Assembly (NCBI GenBank): GCA_018268935.1
Contig: JAFDVS010000065.1
Span: 89,317-153,316, forward strand
DNA from: Acidobacteriota bacterium
Lineage (GTDB): Bacteria; Acidobacteriota; Terriglobia; Bryobacterales; Bryobacteraceae
Direction: 5' to 3'
Length of the DNA: 64,000 nt
The position numbers and the translations under genes are program-made. Below the pieces are notes generated by a model. That model had not been told where the DNA came from, did not search any database, and was given only the letters and a program-made list of their open reading frames with translations. Shown here piece after piece: positions 50,681-59,675 of this stretch (its first letter is position 1; each line of letters starts with the position of its first letter).

Positions 50681-53065
50681 TTGAGACCCCTGCTACGGCG
50701 CGGCCAACTTCTCCCTCCCCTTAGTACCATAGTTTGGTCCTTTTGTCACTGCTTTTTTGCGTGTAACCTGTTGTTTTATCTTTGTCCTAGCCGATTGGAC
50801 GCCCAACTCTTCCCGCGGCCCATTCCAAAATCAACCCCTAGTACTACGGCCCCCAAAAACCCCAACATCCAGTTGTCCCCTCTCCGCCCTAATGCCCCCG
50901 GCCCCAACGAGGTCTACGTCGAGGCAGTTTCCCAGGAAAGCGAAGGTCCCGTCACCCGCCTCCGCGGCAAGGTCACTTTAGAGACCACTGACTCCCTCCT
51001 CAAAGCCGACGAAGTCGACTACAACGAGAAAACCGGCGACGCCTTCGCCCGCGGCAACGTCTACTTCCGCCACTTCACCAGCAACGAGGAAATGTGGGCC
51101 GAACGCGTCGAATACAACGTCACCGACGAGACCGGAAAATTCTACGCCGTCCGCGGCTCGGCCCCCGGCAAAATCGATACCCGCCCCGGCATCCTCACCA
51201 CAACAAACCCCTTCGTCTTTCAGGGCGAGTGGGCCGAGCGCCTCAAGGATCGTTACGTCCTCCACAACGGCTTCCTCACCAATTGCAAGCTCCCCCGCCC
51301 CACCTGGACCCTTCGCGCCCCCAAGTTCGACATCATCCCCGATGATCGCGCCATCGCCTACAAAGCCTGGTTCCGCGTCTTCAAAGTCCCCGTCTTCTAC
51401 ACCCCGGTCTTCTACAAATCCCTCCAGCGCCAGCCGCGCAAAAGCGGTATCCTCACCCCCAACATCGGCAACAGCTCGCGCCGCGGCAAAATGGTCGGCG
51501 CCGGCTATTACTGGGCCATCAACCGCAGCTACGACGCGTCCTACCGCGCCCAGCTCTTCACCCAGCGCGGCTTTGCTCACACCATCGATTTCCGCGGCAA
51601 ACCCCGCCAGGACGCCAGCTTCAACTTCTACCTCTACGGCGTCAACGACCGTGGCCTCCTGCTCCAGGACGGCACCCGCCGCAAGGAAGGCGGCTTTCTC
51701 CTCTCCGCCGATGGCCGCGCCAAACTCCCCTTCGGCTTCGAAGCACGCGGCATCGTCAATTACCTTTCCAGCTTCCGCTTCCGCCAGGCCTTCACCGAAA
51801 CCTTCAACGAAGCCATCTTCTCCGAAGTGCAATCGGTCGGCGTCGCCTCCAAACATTGGTCCAGCTACGCCCTGAACATCTCCTTCAGCCGCAAGGAAAA
51901 CTTCCAGAACCTCGACGACGACAAGATCACCCTCCGCCGCCTGCCGCAAGTCGAATTCCTCAGCCGCGACCGCCTCCTCACGCGCAAAGTGCTCCCCATC
52001 TGGATTTCCCTCGAATCCACCGCCGGCCTCATGCGCCGCAATCAGCCGCTCTATCAAACCCGGGCCTTCGTCCAGCGCGCCGACTTCGAACCCCGCATCA
52101 TGACCGCCATCAAGTGGAAAGATTTTTCCATTCTCCCGTCTTACTCCATCCGCGAAACCTACGTCGGCTCCAGCTTCGACAGCACCCACACCACCGTCCT
52201 CGGCCAGAACATCCGCCGCCATGCCCGCGAGCTCGGCATCGACATCGTCCCCCCTTCACTCGCCAAAATTTCCAAAGCCCCAAAATGGCTCGGCGACAAA
52301 ATGAAACACGTCATCGAGCCTCGCGCCAGCTTCCGCTACGTCAGCGGCATCGACGATTTCAAGAGTTTCATCCGCTTCGACGAAACAGAGCTTCTGTCCA
52401 ACACCCAGGAAGCCGAAGTCTCCCTCACCAACCGCCTCTACGTGAAGAAGGCCGACGGCCAGGTGATCGAAGTCTTCTCCTGGCAAGTCTGGCATCGCCG
52501 CTACTTCGATCCCACCTTCGGCGGAGCCCTCACCGCCGACAGCCGCAACGTCCTGCTCACCGGTGTCTCCCTCACCGGCTATTCCTTCTTCTCCGGCGTT
52601 GCGCGCCACTATTCACCCATAGTCTCGGCTATGCGCGTAGCGCCATTAGGCAACGTCGGAGTCGAATGGCGCACCGACTACGATCCGCTCTACCAGCGCT
52701 TCACCAACTCGAGCGTCAACGCCACCGGCCGCGTCAACAAGTACTTCGTCTCCCTAGGGCACGCCTACGTCCGCAACGACCCGCGCATTTCCCCGCCCTT
52801 CAACCAGCTCAACGGCACGCTCGGCATCGGCAACGAAACCCGCACCGGCTGGAGCGCCGCCTTCAGCGCCTATTACGACTTCCGCCAGGGAGTCATGCAA
52901 TTCGCCACCACGCAAGTCAGCTACAACAAAGACTGCTGCGGCCTGAGTGTCCAATACCGCCGTTTCAGCTTCGGCAACCGCAACGAGAACCAGTTCCGCA
53001 TCGCCTTCGCCATCGCCAACATCGGCTCCTTCGGAACCCTCAAACGACAGGAACGCATATTTTGA
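50681..53065 (+). CDS. lptD: LPS-assembly protein LptD
   Basis: A 794-residue outer-membrane protein that inserts lipopolysaccharide into the outer leaflet together with LptE. An N-terminal OstA/LptA-like jellyroll (VTRLRGKVTLETTDSLLKAD, residues about 80-190) precedes the barrel. Cys202 in TNCKLPRPTW and the Cys752-Cys753 pair in KDCCGL match the conserved disulfide cysteines of LptD. The first in-frame codon is TTG at 50681 and the hydrophobic signal region starts about 25 residues later, so the true start is uncertain. Confidence 0.9.
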   Translation: MRPLLRRGQLLPPLSTIVWSFCHCFFACNLLFYLCPSRLDAQLFPRPIPKSTPSTTAPKNPNIQLSPLRPNAPGPNEVYVEAVSQESEGPVTRLRGKVTLETTDSLLKADEVDYNEKTGDAFARGNVYFRHFTSNEEMWAERVEYNVTDETGKFYAVRGSAPGKIDTRPGILTTTNPFVFQGEWAERLKDRYVLHNGFLTNCKLPRPTWTLRAPKFDIIPDDRAIAYKAWFRVFKVPVFYTPVFYKSLQRQPRKSGILTPNIGNSSRRGKMVGAGYYWAINRSYDASYRAQLFTQRGFAHTIDFRGKPRQDASFNFYLYGVNDRGLLLQDGTRRKEGGFLLSADGRAKLPFGFEARGIVNYLSSFRFRQAFTETFNEAIFSEVQSVGVASKHWSSYALNISFSRKENFQNLDDDKITLRRLPQVEFLSRDRLLTRKVLPIWISLESTAGLMRRNQPLYQTRAFVQRADFEPRIMTAIKWKDFSILPSYSIRETYVGSSFDSTHTTVLGQNIRRHARELGIDIVPPSLAKISKAPKWLGDKMKHVIEPRASFRYVSGIDDFKSFIRFDETELLSNTQEAEVSLTNRLYVKKADGQVIEVFSWQVWHRRYFDPTFGGALTADSRNVLLTGVSLTGYSFFSGVARHYSPIVSAMRVAPLGNVGVEWRTDYDPLYQRFTNSSVNATGRVNKYFVSLGHAYVRNDPRISPPFNQLNGTLGIGNETRTGWSAAFSAYYDFRQGVMQFATTQVSYNKDCCGLSVQYRRFSFGNRNENQFRIAFAIANIGSFGTLKRQERIF

Positions 53066-53084
53066 TCCATGGCATACTGGGGCA

Positions 53085-53285
53085 ATGACGGCGAGAAAGG
53101 ACAGTCTGGAACAAATTGTTCAGCGCCTTGCGGAAGGCCAGCGTGCCGTTTCTGAGCCGCGACCGTGAGGGAGACGGTCACCGCATACATCAATGACGCT
53201 GGAGCGCTTCAATGAGCACCTTGATGAACGCATTGAAGCCCTGTTGCAGCTGATCCGTGGCTCAATGCGCCCCCTTCCCCAATAA
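53085..53285 (+). pseudogene. Small coiled-coil gene split by a dispersed repeat
   Basis: ATG 53085 starts MTARKDSLEQIVQRLAEGQR and ends after 27 codons inside a repeat copy (TGA 53166-53168). A second frame from ATG 53193 reads MTLERFNEHLDERIEALLQL and ends at 53285. Together they look like the head and tail of one small coiled-coil protein of the kind common in this lineage, with the repeat at 53151-53181 in between. Either piece could still be translated. Confidence 0.45.
53151..53181 (+). repeat. Copy of the dispersed GAGCCGC repeat
   Basis: TCTGAGCCGCGACCGTGAGG followed by GAGACGGTCAC. GACCGT and ACGGTC can pair as a six-base stem around a GAGGGAG loop. It lies inside the split small gene. 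Confidence 0.6.
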
Positions 53286-54680
53286 CACATAAGGAATCGT
53301 CAACAACAGAATCTTCCCATCCAGCACCAGAGACCAGTTGTCGATATACTCCATATCCATCTTCATCCACGTCTCGAAATCCAGCCTGTCCCGCCCCTCC
53401 ACCGCCCACAAACACGTCAACCCCGGCCGCATCCGCAGCCGCCGCCTCTGCCACCGCTGATACCGCTCCACTTCCTCCGGCACCGCCGGGCGCGGCCCCA
53501 CCAGTGACATGTCCCCCCGCAACACATTCCATAACTGCGGCCATTCATCAATCGAAAACTTCCGCAGCCATCGCCCCACCCCTGTCATCCGCGGATCGTC
53601 CGGAATCTTGAACACCACGTCCTTCGTGTTCAAATGCGCCAGCCCCGCTTTCAATTCCTCCGCATTCTGCACCATCGACCGGAATTTATAAAATACAAAC
53701 CGCCGCCCGTTCAATCCGCATCGCACCTGCCGGAAAATCGCCGGCCCGCGCGACGTCGCCCGAATCAATACCACAATCAACGCCATCACCGGAGCCAGCA
53801 GCACCAGCATCGTGCCCGCCACCACCACATCCACCACCCGCTTCACCACCAGCCGCACTTCATCATGCGGTGCCGCAGCAAACGTCAACAGCGGCGTCTC
53901 CCCATACCGGTCCAAATACACTTCGCTATTCACATGCGGAAAGAAATCCACCGCCACCCGCGTCCGCACACCCTCTTCATCGCACAGCAGAAACACATCC
54001 TCCAACGCCGCCAGCCGCTCGCTATCCACCGCAAACAGAATCTCGTCGATCACGTTCTCCCTCAGCAGCACCGGCAGCCGCTCCAGCGAGTACACCCGGT
54101 AGCTCCCCTTCAGCACTACTTCCGAAGGAACATCCCCGCCTTCAGCCAGAAACCCCAGCAGCCGGATCCCGTAATCCCCTGAATCCTCCAGCATCCGCCC
54201 CAGCCGTAACGCCCGCTCCCCAATCCCCACCACCACCACATGATGCGGCGCCGCGAATTCCTTGCGGATAATCCCCACCACCTTGCCCGCCCGCCACCGG
54301 AACAGCAGCAGCAGCACCCAGCTGAATGCCACAAACAAAGCCAGAAATCCGCGGCTTAAATCCAGCCGCAGCGTGTACTCGAACAGAATCACCGCAATCC
54401 CGCCGATCCCGCACTGCCGCGTCGCATCGCGCACGATCGTCCGCAACCGCGAGCTGTCCAGCCGCTCATACACGCCCAGCCAGTAGCCCAGCAGCACCCA
54501 GATCAGCGTCGTGAAGCCCAGCAGCAGCGCCTTCAACGGCACACTCAGCTCGAAATTTTTCTCCAGCGGTAAATAGACGCGAGTCAGGTACGCCGCTTCG
54601 AACGCCAGCGCCGTCAGCGCCACGTCCGACACGCCGAAAAGGATCCGCGCCTTCCTATGATGCCGGCTGTACAGAGTCAA
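53262..54680 (-). CDS. Polyprenyl-phosphate sugar-1-phosphate transferase (WbaP/WcaJ type)
   Basis: A 472-residue membrane protein. Four or five N-terminal membrane segments precede a Rossmann-like cytoplasmic domain (VVVVGIGERALRLGRMLEDS) and the C-terminal bacterial sugar transferase domain: KRVVDVVVAGTMLVLLAPVM, GPAIFRQVRCGLNGRRFVFY, KFRSM, FSIDEWPQLWNVLRGDMSLV and GPRPAVPEEV. It transfers the first sugar phosphate onto undecaprenyl phosphate for exopolysaccharide or capsule synthesis. It overlaps the tail of the split small gene on the other strand. Confidence 0.93.
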   Translation of the reverse strand: MTLYSRHHRKARILFGVSDVALTALAFEAAYLTRVYLPLEKNFELSVPLKALLLGFTTLIWVLLGYWLGVYERLDSSRLRTIVRDATRQCGIGGIAVILFEYTLRLDLSRGFLALFVAFSWVLLLLFRWRAGKVVGIIRKEFAAPHHVVVVGIGERALRLGRMLEDSGDYGIRLLGFLAEGGDVPSEVVLKGSYRVYSLERLPVLLRENVIDEILFAVDSERLAALEDVFLLCDEEGVRTRVAVDFFPHVNSEVYLDRYGETPLLTFAAAPHDEVRLVVKRVVDVVVAGTMLVLLAPVMALIVVLIRATSRGPAIFRQVRCGLNGRRFVFYKFRSMVQNAEELKAGLAHLNTKDVVFKIPDDPRMTGVGRWLRKFSIDEWPQLWNVLRGDMSLVGPRPAVPEEVERYQRWQRRRLRMRPGLTCLWAVEGRDRLDFETWMKMDMEYIDNWSLVLDGKILLLTIPYVLLGKGAH

Positions 54681-54691
54681 TCCTCCGCGCT

Positions 54692-55429
54692 TCAGGACAT
54701 GTACATCCCGCCGTTCACGTTCAGCACATGCCCGGTGATATAGCCCGCCTCCTCACTCGCCAAAAACCGTACCGCCGCCGCTACATCCGCCGCGCTTCCC
54801 ATCCGCTTCAGCGGAATCTGCGCCAGGATGCGCTGCTTCTGTTCATCGTTCAACACCTGCGTCATCTCCGTGTCGATGAACCCCGGCGCCACTGCGTTCA
54901 CCGTAATATTGCGGCTCGCCATCTCCTGCGCCAGCGACTTCGTCACCCCAATCAACCCGGCCTTCGACGCCACATAGTTCGCCTGCCCCGGATTGCCCGC
55001 CTGCGCCACCACGCTCGTGATATTAATAATCCGTCCCCACCGCTCGCGCATCATTCCACTCAGGACCTGCTGCATGCACACAAACGCCGCCGTCAAGTTC
55101 ACCTGCACCACCGATTCGAAATCGGCCCGCTTCATCCGCAGCGCCAGCGTGTCTTTTGTCACCGCGGCGTTATTCACCAGAATATGAACCGGCCCGGCTT
55201 GAGCCGCCACCTCGGCGAACACCCGCGGAATCGCATCCAGATCGTTCAGATCCAGGCTTACCGGAATCGCCTCACCTCCCGCGTCTCGAATGGACGCCGC
55301 CGTTTCTTCCAATTTCGCCATATCGCGGGCAGCGATAACCACCTTACATCCCGCCGCGGCCAAGGCCATGGCGCACGCCCGTCCAATCCCCCGGCTCCCG
55401 CCGGTTACCAATGCTGTGCGTAGAGGCAT
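54692..55429 (-). CDS. fabG: 3-oxoacyl-ACP reductase
   Basis: A 245-residue short-chain dehydrogenase of classical FabG length. NADPH site TGGSRGIGRACA at the N-terminus, ILVNNAAVTKD, catalytic Ser in NITSVVAQAGNPG, and Tyr/Lys in ANYVASKAGLIG. The C-terminus AGYITGHVLNVNGGMYM is typical. It reduces 3-oxoacyl-ACP in fatty acid synthesis. It lies 11 bases upstream of the sugar transferase gene on the same strand. Many SDRs share these features, so a biosynthetic role outside fatty acids is possible. Confidence 0.88.
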   Translation of the reverse strand: MPLRTALVTGGSRGIGRACAMALAAAGCKVVIAARDMAKLEETAASIRDAGGEAIPVSLDLNDLDAIPRVFAEVAAQAGPVHILVNNAAVTKDTLALRMKRADFESVVQVNLTAAFVCMQQVLSGMMRERWGRIINITSVVAQAGNPGQANYVASKAGLIGVTKSLAQEMASRNITVNAVAPGFIDTEMTQVLNDEQKQRILAQIPLKRMGSAADVAAAVRFLASEEAGYITGHVLNVNGGMYMS

Positions 55430-55485
55430 GAAATGAGTCCTGAAGTTCCATCATAGTAGAAGGAAGCACTTTTCTTTTTCAACCT

Positions 55486-56937
55486 ATGGCATACACTGAC
55501 CTCCGCGACTTCATTCAGGCCCTCGAACAGGCAGGCGAACTGAAGCGCATCCCCTTTGAAATCGACCCCCATCTCGAGATCACCGAGTTCGCTGACCGCG
55601 CCGTCAAAAGCAACGGCCCGGCCCTGCTGTTCGAAAAACCGAAAAATTCTTCCGTCCCCGTCCTCATCAACGCCTTCGCCTCCATGAAGCGCATGGAAAT
55701 CGCCCTCCAGGTCGCCAGCGTCGATGAAGTCGCCAAACGCATCTCCCAATACCTCGAAATGCGCATGCCCGAAGGCCTGCTGGGCAAATTCAAGATGCTC
55801 CCCATGCTCGCCGAAGTCGGCGCCTTCTTCCCTAAAACCGTCTCCTCCGGCCCTTGCAAGGAAGTCATCCGCAAAGATAACTTCTCCCTCCGCGAATTCC
55901 CCGTCCTCCATTGCTGGCCCCAGGACGGCGGCCCTTTTATCACCCTCCCCATGGTGTTCTCCAATAACCCCGACACCGGCAAACGCAACTGCGGCATGTA
56001 TCGCATGCAGGTCTACGACGACCGCACCACCGGCATGCACTGGCAGACTCACAAACAGGGCGCCGAGCATTACCGCCGCCTCCTCAAAGAGGGCAAGCAG
56101 AAGAAAATGCCCGTCTCCGTCGCCATCGGTTGCGACCCCGCCACCATGTACTCCGCCATCCTCCCGCTTCCCCCCGACCTCGACGAAATGATGATCGCCG
56201 GCTTCCTTCGCTCCAAGCCCGTCGAATTGGTGAAGTGCGAAACCAACGACATCCTTGTCCCCGCACAGGCGGAAATCGTCCTCGAAGGTCACGTCGTCCT
56301 TGGCGAACTCCGAACGGAAGGCCCCTTCGGCGACCACACCGGCTTCTACTCCCTCGAAGACGACTACCCCGTCTTCCACGTCGAATGCGTCACTCACCGC
56401 AAAAACCCCATCTACGCCACCACGATCGTAGGACCCCCACCGATGGAAGATTTCTACATGGGCAAAGCCATTGAGCGCATCTTCCTCCCCCTCATGCGCC
56501 TCCAACTCCCCGAAGTCCGCGATATCGCCATGCCCGCCGAAGGCATCTTCCATAACCTCATCCTCGTCGCCATCCGCAAGTCTTACCCCGGCCACGCCCG
56601 CAAAGTGATGCACGCCATCTGGGGACTCGGCCAGGCCATGTTCAGCAAATGCATCGTCGTCGTCGACGAAGACGTCGATGTCCAGAACTTCAGCGAAGTC
56701 GCCTGGAAAGCCCTCAACAACATCGACCCCGAGCGCGACATCCAATTCGTCATGGGACCCGTCGATTCGCTCGACCATGCCTCCCGCCTCGTCAACTACG
56801 GCTCCAAAATGGGCGTCGATGCCACCAAAAAATGGCCCGGCGAAGGCTTCACCCGCCCCTGGCCCGACGTCATCACCATGGACGACAAAGTGAAACAGCG
56901 CATCGACACACTTTGGAAACAAGCCGGACTCGCCTGA
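55486..56937 (+). CDS. UbiD-family prenyl-FMN decarboxylase
   Basis: A 483-residue protein of UbiD type (YTDLRDFIQALEQAGELKRI at the start, DPATMYSAILPLPPDLDEMM, LRTEGPFGDHTGFYSLEDDY, ATTIVGPPPMEDFYMGKAIE, IVVVDEDVDVQNFSEVAWKA). These are the usual blocks of prenylated-FMN-dependent aromatic acid decarboxylases, which act in ubiquinone or menaquinone synthesis and aromatic acid breakdown. No UbiX partner is in the window. The stop overlaps the next start (TGATG). Confidence 0.92.
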   Translation: MAYTDLRDFIQALEQAGELKRIPFEIDPHLEITEFADRAVKSNGPALLFEKPKNSSVPVLINAFASMKRMEIALQVASVDEVAKRISQYLEMRMPEGLLGKFKMLPMLAEVGAFFPKTVSSGPCKEVIRKDNFSLREFPVLHCWPQDGGPFITLPMVFSNNPDTGKRNCGMYRMQVYDDRTTGMHWQTHKQGAEHYRRLLKEGKQKKMPVSVAIGCDPATMYSAILPLPPDLDEMMIAGFLRSKPVELVKCETNDILVPAQAEIVLEGHVVLGELRTEGPFGDHTGFYSLEDDYPVFHVECVTHRKNPIYATTIVGPPPMEDFYMGKAIERIFLPLMRLQLPEVRDIAMPAEGIFHNLILVAIRKSYPGHARKVMHAIWGLGQAMFSKCIVVVDEDVDVQNFSEVAWKALNNIDPERDIQFVMGPVDSLDHASRLVNYGSKMGVDATKKWPGEGFTRPWPDVITMDDKVKQRIDTLWKQAGLA

Positions 56938-57749
56938 TGCGCGAATTCGTCTCCGGGTTAATCAAGGCCGGTGTGACCGTGGCTCTCCTCGCCGCGGTCA
57001 CGCACCTCCTCCACATGCAGTGGGTCAAACCCGCCGAAGAGACGTCTACAAGCCCTCAAATCGTACAACCCAACACCAACCCCGCCCCCATCCCGATCCC
57101 CACACCCACGACTACACCCCGGCAACTGCCGCCAACCATCGTCCCCAAGCCCGCCGCTCCGCCCAAACCCGCCGTGCCCGTCAACACCGCCCCATCGCCC
57201 GAAGAGCAAATGGCGCGAGGCCGGGCCGAACTGATGGCACTCACCGAAAAGGCCGACCTCGAAGGTCTCCGCGCCTTCGTCCAGCGCAACGAAACCAACC
57301 GCAACATGACCGACTGGGTCTACGTGGCCAAAGAGCGCATCCCCCTCATCGAACACGACCGCGAAGTGGCCGCGCTCAACCTCGTCCCCGCCAAACTCCG
57401 CGATGCTTTCTCCACACGCGACATCAACGCCGTGCGCGTCCTCATCCCCAATCTCACTCCACCCGAAGCGGCCGCCATCTCGCAAATGTTCGAGAAATGC
57501 AAATCGGTGGAACTCATCTGGGGAAGAGGCGGAGCCTATCTCGCGCGGGGAAAATCCGTCGCCGAGATCAATCAGGAACTCGAACTCCGCGTCGTCACCA
57601 ACGACGGCGAAACCCTCCGCGCACGCCGCAACTGGATCAAAATCGACCTCGAGAAATCCACCACCGCCTGGACCATCCGCAAAGCCCGCTGGCACCAAAG
57701 CTCCAACAAAGGCAATTTCACCGCCTTCGATATGCCCGAGCTACCTTAG
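56937..57749 (+). CDS. Membrane-anchored protein of unknown function
   Basis: A 270-residue protein with an N-terminal signal anchor (FVSGLIKAGVTVALLAAVTHLL), a long Pro/Thr-rich linker (residues about 40-90; IPIPTPTTTPRQLPPTIVPK) and a soluble C-terminal domain (LRDAFSTRDINAVRVLIPNL, WIKIDLEKSTTAWTIRKARW). Probably periplasmic. No family recognised. ATG 56937 overlaps the UbiD stop by one base, so the two are translationally coupled. It overlaps the convergent kinase-like gene by four bases. Confidence 0.7.
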   Translation: MREFVSGLIKAGVTVALLAAVTHLLHMQWVKPAEETSTSPQIVQPNTNPAPIPIPTPTTTPRQLPPTIVPKPAAPPKPAVPVNTAPSPEEQMARGRAELMALTEKADLEGLRAFVQRNETNRNMTDWVYVAKERIPLIEHDREVAALNLVPAKLRDAFSTRDINAVRVLIPNLTPPEAAAISQMFEKCKSVELIWGRGGAYLARGKSVAEINQELELRVVTNDGETLRARRNWIKIDLEKSTTAWTIRKARWHQSSNKGNFTAFDMPELP

Positions 57750-58330
57750 TGCATCAGCTTCCACGCCACCACCGCGCACACCACCACCGCCACCACCACC
57801 ACAATCCACAACACCGGCTTCGGCCGCTTCTCCCGCTCTCCCAACCGTTCCCGTAACATCCCCTCCAGCCGCCGCGTGCTCTTCTCAATCACCTTCGCGT
57901 CTTCCGGACGCTCCAGACACTCCGTCACCACCTCCACCACCGCCGGCGGTAACCCCGCCTTATGCAACAACTCCACATCCGGCTCCTCACTCTCGTGATC
58001 CGCCATCAACCGCCCCGTGAATAATTCATACAACACCACCCCAAACGCCTGCGCGTTCCGGTACCGCAACTCCGCGTCGCTGCTCTCCGCCCCAAACAGC
58101 GTCACATTGTCCTCCGCATCAATCGTAATCTCCGCCGACGACAAATGCTCCAAATATCTCTTCTTCCCGTGCCACCCGCTCAACGCCCGCCCCACCTGCA
58201 ACCCAATCGCTATCTGCTCTGTTAAACTCCCGGCAATCCCATCCCGGATCCGATCCTCCAATAACTCCCCAGGAGGCCGTTGGGATGGAGCCCGCTTGGC
58301 GCCCATTGCCGTCGATCGAAACTGTGCCAC
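57746..58330 (-). CDS. Truncated kinase-like C-lobe with tail anchor
   Basis: A 194-residue protein from GTG 58330, which has GGAG seven bases upstream. The stretch LSSAEITIDAEDNVTLFGAE through YRNAQAFGVVLYELFTGRL resembles subdomains VII-IX of Ser/Thr kinases, including the G-V-x-L-Y-E-L-x-T-G-x-x-P-like helix, and LECLERPEDA-type sequence fits the C-lobe end. The glycine loop, catalytic lysine and HRD motif are absent. One membrane segment at the very end (PVLWIVVVVAVVVCAVVAWK) would anchor it by its tail. Probably a pseudokinase or remnant. Confidence 0.6.
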   Translation of the reverse strand: MAQFRSTAMGAKRAPSQRPPGELLEDRIRDGIAGSLTEQIAIGLQVGRALSGWHGKKRYLEHLSSAEITIDAEDNVTLFGAESSDAELRYRNAQAFGVVLYELFTGRLMADHESEEPDVELLHKAGLPPAVVEVVTECLERPEDAKVIEKSTRRLEGMLRERLGEREKRPKPVLWIVVVVAVVVCAVVAWKLMH

Positions 58331-58426
58331 CGTCTTACTCCACTCGCGGATGTGCTACTGTGCTCTTCGGCAGAGAACGGAACAGTCTGAGCCCCTGCTG
58401 CGTATTGCTTGGTAAGGAGATTCCCC

Positions 58427-58834
58427 ATGGATACTCACGTCAAAATCCTCGGCATCCTGCACATCGTCTTCGGAGCCCTCGGCCTCCTCGCCGGCCTCTT
58501 CGTCATGGCCCTCTTCGGCGGCATCGCCGGCCTCGTCGGCGCCTTCGGCAACGGCGGCGAATCCATCATCGCCATCCCCATCCTCGGCGGCATCGGAGCC
58601 CTCGTCCTCATCGCCTGCCTCGTCCTCTCCCTCCCCGGCCTCATCGCCGGCATCGGCCTCGTCAAATACCGCCCCTGGGCCCGCGTCCTCACCATCATCC
58701 TCTCCGTCCTCAACCTCTTCAACTTCCCCTTCGGCACCGCCCTCGGCGTCTACGGACTCTGGGTCCTCCTCTCCAACGACACCCAACGCCTCTTCAACGG
58801 ACGCTCAGCGGCAGCAACAGCGGCTTACCGCTAA
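58427..58834 (+). CDS. Small four-helix membrane protein
   Basis: A 135-residue protein with about four membrane segments (ILGILHIVFGALGLLAGLFV, LGGIGALVLIACLVLSLPGL, VLTIILSVLNLFNFPFGTAL). AAGGAG lies eight bases before ATG 58427 and decides the start. The family of such DUF-type proteins is known from many soil bacteria but has no assigned function. Its 3' end overlaps the aldo/keto reductase gene on the other strand by 41 bases. Confidence 0.75.
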   Translation: MDTHVKILGILHIVFGALGLLAGLFVMALFGGIAGLVGAFGNGGESIIAIPILGGIGALVLIACLVLSLPGLIAGIGLVKYRPWARVLTIILSVLNLFNFPFGTALGVYGLWVLLSNDTQRLFNGRSAAATAAYR

Positions 58835-59606
58835 TCCGGTCCCCCGTCCGCCGCATCCACGCCATCTCCTCATCGCTCAGCGGACCCTTCTCCACCGCCT
58901 CCAGCGCATGCCGCGTCTGCTCCATGTCCCCAGTCCCCGTCATACATACACCTACCCCCGGATGGCTGAGCACAAACCGGTAGCAATCCCCCGCCGACGG
59001 CACCCGGTCCCCCGCCGCCACATGATCCGGATGCATCAACTGCTTCCACGATGTGGCCGTGTAAGCCACCAGCCCCGGCCTGTGCGTTCCTCCAAGCCTC
59101 GGGAATACCTCAGCCTCCGCCGCCCGCTGCACCGCGTTATAACGAAAATGCACCACATCAAACGCGCCTTCCCCAACCCACTTCCCCACCATCGCGAAAT
59201 CATGCGACGACACCGCCACAAACCGCACCCTGCCCTTCCGCTGCAACTCCAGCGCCGCATCCATCACCCTCCGGTTCACCGGCCCGCTCCAATACCCCAG
59301 CAGCAGAATATCCGCATACTCGAATCCCACCCGCCCCAGCGCCCGCTCCAGGCTCCACCCCATCAATCCCGCCACCCGCGAATAACTCTGCACCACCAGA
59401 ATCAGTCGCTCCCTGTGCCCCCGCAAATTCCGTAACCCCTCGGCAAACGCCTCCCGCCGGAAACTCCCCCAATAGAAGTAGTTCATCCCCCGCTCAAACG
59501 CCATTTCCATTGCCGCCGCCGGCATCCCGTAGCTCGCCGACATCCCCAGCGGACCGGCCACCAGTCCCGTCCTTCCCAACACGCGGCTCCCGAATCTTTC
59601 CGTCAT
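58794..59606 (-). CDS. Aldo/keto reductase
   Basis: A 270-residue (beta/alpha)8 oxidoreductase of the AKR family: LGRTGLVAGPLGMSASYG at the N-terminus, an unusual YFYWGSFRREAFAEGLRNLR where most members have the D-T-A-x-x-Y-G motif with catalytic Tyr, then YADILLLGYWSGPVN and VRFVAVSSHDFAMVG. The catalytic Asp is not evident at the usual place (GMNYFYWGSF), so activity may differ from typical members. Cofactor would be NADPH. Confidence 0.85.
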   Translation of the reverse strand: MTERFGSRVLGRTGLVAGPLGMSASYGMPAAAMEMAFERGMNYFYWGSFRREAFAEGLRNLRGHRERLILVVQSYSRVAGLMGWSLERALGRVGFEYADILLLGYWSGPVNRRVMDAALELQRKGRVRFVAVSSHDFAMVGKWVGEGAFDVVHFRYNAVQRAAEAEVFPRLGGTHRPGLVAYTATSWKQLMHPDHVAAGDRVPSAGDCYRFVLSHPGVGVCMTGTGDMEQTRHALEAVEKGPLSDEEMAWMRRTGDRISGKPLLLPLSVR

Positions 59607-59675
59607 TGCCCGAGGTTACAATTTTACCCACCCAACGTCGGTTATAGTGATAGTTACCCCCTGGAAGCCCTTTCG

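Noticed and set aside
55405..56922. A 505-codon open frame opposite the UbiD gene
   Set aside because: Shadow of the UbiD coding frame, which has complete family blocks.
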